64,000 bases of DNA. Origin: Leifsonia sp. Root227. Its GTDB lineage: Bacteria > Actinomycetota > Actinomycetes > Actinomycetales > Microbacteriaceae. The position numbers and the translations under genes are program-made. Each line of letters opens with the position of its first letter. Position 1 is the first letter of the stretch. Below, one piece after another: positions 58,563 to 64,000 of this stretch. The DNA lies in contig NZ_LMIO01000003.1 in assembly GCF_001428745.1 (NCBI RefSeq), positions 62,001-126,000 of the forward strand, read 5' to 3'. Under the pieces are notes generated by a model. That model was not told the origin of the DNA, did no database searches, and worked only from the letters and a program-made list of their open reading frames with translations.

Positions 58563-59224
58563 CCGACCAGCGCAGCATCCGCGTCGTCGTCGCCGACGAC
58601 CAGGCGATCATCCGCGACGGCCTCGTCACCGTGCTCGGCCTCCTCCCCGACATCGAGGTGGTCGGGGAGGCGGAGGACGGGGAGCGGGCTGTCGCGCTCG
58701 CCGCAGCCGAGCATCCGGATGTGGTGCTGATGGATCTGCGGATGCCAGGGCTCGACGGGGTGGCCGCTACTGAGCGCATCGTCCGGGAGGTGCCAGGCAC
58801 GGCGATCCTGGTGCTCACCACGTACGCGGACGACGAATCGATACTGAGCGCACTGCGCGCGGGAGCGCGCGGCTACCTCACCAAAGATGCGGGCCGCGCC
58901 GAACTCGCCGCCGCCGTGCGGGCGGTCGCCAGCGGACAGTCGACGTTCGCGCCCGAGGTCGGGGCGCTGCTGGTCAGCACCCTGACCGGCGGAACAGGCA
59001 CTGGCTCTGCGCCGGCGCCGGCTTCGTCGCTCTCCGCCCGCTTCCCCACCCTCACGAAACGGGAAGTGGAGGTGCTCGCCCTCGTCGCGGACGGCCTCAG
59101 CAACGGCGAGATCGCGTCCGCCCTGTTCGTCAGCGTCGCCACCGTGAAGACGCACATCAACGCGATCTTCGCGAAGCTGGCCGTGCGCGACCGCGCCCAG
59201 GCCATCGCCATCGTCCGTTCCTAG
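58559..59224 (+). CDS. NarL/FixJ-family response regulator
   Basis: A 221-residue regulator: receiver domain 8-125 with VVVADDQAIIRDGLV, phosphorylated Asp in VVLMDLRMPGLDG, Thr/Lys in TTYADD and YLTKDAGRAEL; then a Gly/Ala/Ser linker and a LuxR helix-turn-helix (LTKREVEVLALVADGLSNGEIASALFVSVATVKTHINAIFAKL). It is overlapped by the kinase gene, so the pair is translated together. Its targets are unknown. Confidence 0.92.
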   Translation: MTDQRSIRVVVADDQAIIRDGLVTVLGLLPDIEVVGEAEDGERAVALAAAEHPDVVLMDLRMPGLDGVAATERIVREVPGTAILVLTTYADDESILSALRAGARGYLTKDAGRAELAAAVRAVASGQSTFAPEVGALLVSTLTGGTGTGSAPAPASSLSARFPTLTKREVEVLALVADGLSNGEIASALFVSVATVKTHINAIFAKLAVRDRAQAIAIVRS

Positions 59225-59262
59225 CTCGAGGAGCCTCGTCCGCTCCTTGATTGAGGAGGAGG

Positions 59263-60300
59263 ATGAGCGGCATGACACAACGAGTGCTCGTCACCGGCGG
59301 TTCCGGCTTCGTCGGGGCGAACTGCGTTCTCCAGGCCCTGCAGGCCGGCTACGAGGTGCGGACCACCATCCGGACCCCCGCCCGCGCAGCCGACGTCCGC
59401 TCCCAGCTCGTCGCCGGCGGCCTGGAGGACGCGGGAGGGGACAGGCTCACCTTCGCCGTCGCGGACCTCACCTCCGACGACGGCTGGGCGGAGGCGGTCG
59501 CCGGCTGCGCGTTCGTGCTGCACGTCGCGTCTCCGTTCCCAGCGACGCAGCCGAAGGACGAGAACGACCTCATCGTGCCCGCTCGCGACGGCGCACTCCG
59601 CGTCCTGCGCGCGGCTCGGGATGCGGGCGTGCAGCGGGTCGTGCTCACCTCCTCGTTCGCCGCCATCGGCTACGGCCACCCGCCGACCGACCGCCCGTTC
59701 ACCGAGGACGACTGGACCGACCTCGACAGCGGCGTGCCGGTGAGCGCGTACGCGAAGTCCAAGACGCTCGCCGAGCGCGCGGCCTGGGCGTTCATCCAGG
59801 AAGAACAGGGCGGCGGGCTGGAACTCGCGACCGTGAACCCGGTCGGCATCCTCGGCCCCGTGCTCGGGCACGACTACTCCAGCTCCGTGCAGCTCATCAA
59901 GGCGGTGCGGGATGCACGCCTCCCTCGCCTGCCGAACGTCAGCTTCGGCATCGTGGACGTCCGCGACGTCGCTGCGCTGCACCTCCTGGCCATGACCAGG
60001 CCGGAGGCGGCTGGTCAGCGGTTCCTCGCGATCGCCGGCGACGTGATGAGCGCGCAGGAGGTGGCACTCCTCATCCGGGGGCATCTCGGAGAGGCCGGCG
60101 CCCGCATCACCACCAAGACGATGCCGGACGGGGTGCTGAAGGCGCTCGCGCCGTTCAGCCGTGCCGTGCGGGGGTCGCTTCCGGACCTCGGGGCCGTGCG
60201 CAGGGCGTCGGCGGCCAAGGCGGAACGGCTGCTCGGCTGGTCTCCGCGGTCGCGCGAGGAGGCGATTCTCGCGACCGTCGACTCGCTTCCGACGGGCTGA
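59263..60300 (+). CDS. NAD(P)-dependent epimerase/reductase (dihydroflavonol-4-reductase-like)
   Basis: A 345-residue extended short-chain dehydrogenase: RVLVTGGSGFVGANCVLQAL (Rossmann Gly motif), TTIRTPARAADVR, HVASPFPATQP, the catalytic SAYAKSKTLAER (Tyr-x-x-x-Lys) and NPVGILGPVLG. The DFR-like group reduces aldehydes or ketones or acts on sugar nucleotides. The ATG at 59263 sits after GAGGAGGAGG; the next ATG at 59272 would give the same box a nine-base spacing and is as likely. A weak hairpin (60302-60319) follows. Confidence 0.87.
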   Translation: MSGMTQRVLVTGGSGFVGANCVLQALQAGYEVRTTIRTPARAADVRSQLVAGGLEDAGGDRLTFAVADLTSDDGWAEAVAGCAFVLHVASPFPATQPKDENDLIVPARDGALRVLRAARDAGVQRVVLTSSFAAIGYGHPPTDRPFTEDDWTDLDSGVPVSAYAKSKTLAERAAWAFIQEEQGGGLELATVNPVGILGPVLGHDYSSSVQLIKAVRDARLPRLPNVSFGIVDVRDVAALHLLAMTRPEAAGQRFLAIAGDVMSAQEVALLIRGHLGEAGARITTKTMPDGVLKALAPFSRAVRGSLPDLGAVRRASAAKAERLLGWSPRSREEAILATVDSLPTG

Positions 60301-60301
60301 A

Positions 60302-60319
60302 TCCGCGTCTTTCCGCGGA
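60302..60319 (+). terminator. Weak hairpin after the epimerase gene
   Basis: TCCGCG (60302-60307) pairs with CGCGGA (60314-60319), with a six-base loop followed by AATAA. The stem is short. Confidence 0.3.
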
Positions 60320-60598
60320 AATAACGGAGAGGCCCCGCGGGTTATACCGCAAGGATGCGCATCGGGTCAAGAAAAGAGTAGACACGGCGCGCCCATTTGA
60401 CATATAGTTGTCTTTTGCGCTCCCAGACAAACATCTGCCTTCATATTGCGGTCGGCCTTGCTTATCTTCCGTGCGCGCCTGGGCCTGGTTCACAGGTCAG
60501 ATGGGCGCCAGCACGATCCCCTGGGAGTTCTCGTCCATACAGTACACACACTGACAGACAGTAACTGAGGCCCGACGGGGCCCACGGAGGTTATTTCC
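60320..60598 (+). promoter_or_regulatory. AT-richer rpoB leader region
   Basis: This gap is less GC-rich than its surroundings. It contains TTGACA (60397-60402) and TATAGT (60403-60408), which abut rather than pair at 17 bases; TATAGT may serve as the -10 with a poor -35. A GGCCC/GGGCC hairpin lies just before the ribosome site (GGAGG, 60586-60590). I see no ORF of note in it. Confidence 0.4.

Positions 60599-64000
<3,402 letters not shown>

Noticed and set aside
60397..60425. TTGACA as rpoB -35
   Set aside because: No acceptable -10 lies 16-18 bases downstream; TATAGT abuts it directly.

Overview
The window is 64 kb of high-GC, gene-dense DNA from a Gram-positive actinobacterium, most likely a member of the Microbacteriaceae (Leifsonia-like). 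The grounds are codon use, ScbR-type TetR, DUF3566, CHY and CGNR proteins, LCP and LAxTG surface proteins, BioQ-type biotin control, a TTG-started rpoB with actinobacterial RpoB sequence, and many leaderless genes. It looks like ordinary chromosome. I saw no tRNA, rRNA, CRISPR array, phage or insertion sequence, and no gene-free stretch longer than 300 bases.

Layout. 1-2020: end of a sugar-type ABC cassette with a SIS-domain isomerase. 2004-8096: LysR regulator divergent from a giant cell-wall-anchored nuclease/5'-nucleotidase. 8142-12845: six-gene biotin-uptake operon read leftward (bioY, acyl-CoA ligase, atypical thiolase, bioM, bioN, CHY zinc finger) with divergent bioQ and two palindromic boxes between. 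13591-22259: DUF3566 membrane protein, ScbR-like regulator, VOC protein, orphan PIN protein, pyruvate oxidase, LCP cell-wall ligase, MarR, two unknowns and an FMN reductase. 22357-27909: nei and lhr DNA-repair pair. 27984-33816: hydrolases, NUDIX, UBP zinc finger, GNAT, VanY-like lipoprotein and a DEAD-box RNA helicase. 34093-41147: HelD/HelR-like helicase, DUF1684 and SRPBCC pair, ECF42 sigma/DGPF pair, EVE and ComB-like proteins, DUF427. 41401-49104: 2143-residue DUF11 surface protein and a sugar-dehydrogenase lipoprotein. 49154-51686: TPR, SprT, GNAT and CGNR. 51796-55741: MarR, its divergent membrane protein, and the 5-oxoprolinase genes pxpABC. 55824-60300: spermidine-synthase-like protein, membrane protein, two-component system, epimerase. 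60599-end: rpoB, cut by the window edge.

The most distinctive features are regulatory and structural. About eighteen start codons sit exactly 6 (twice 7) bases after a TAnnnT-like -10 hexamer, which implies widespread leaderless transcription. A family of three long hairpin elements each fills the gap between convergent genes. The BioQ-boxed operon carries a thiolase lacking two usual catalytic residues. The CGNR and MarR regulators each have clear palindromic operators placed to control divergent leaderless promoters. Short tandem duplications recur at gene termini.
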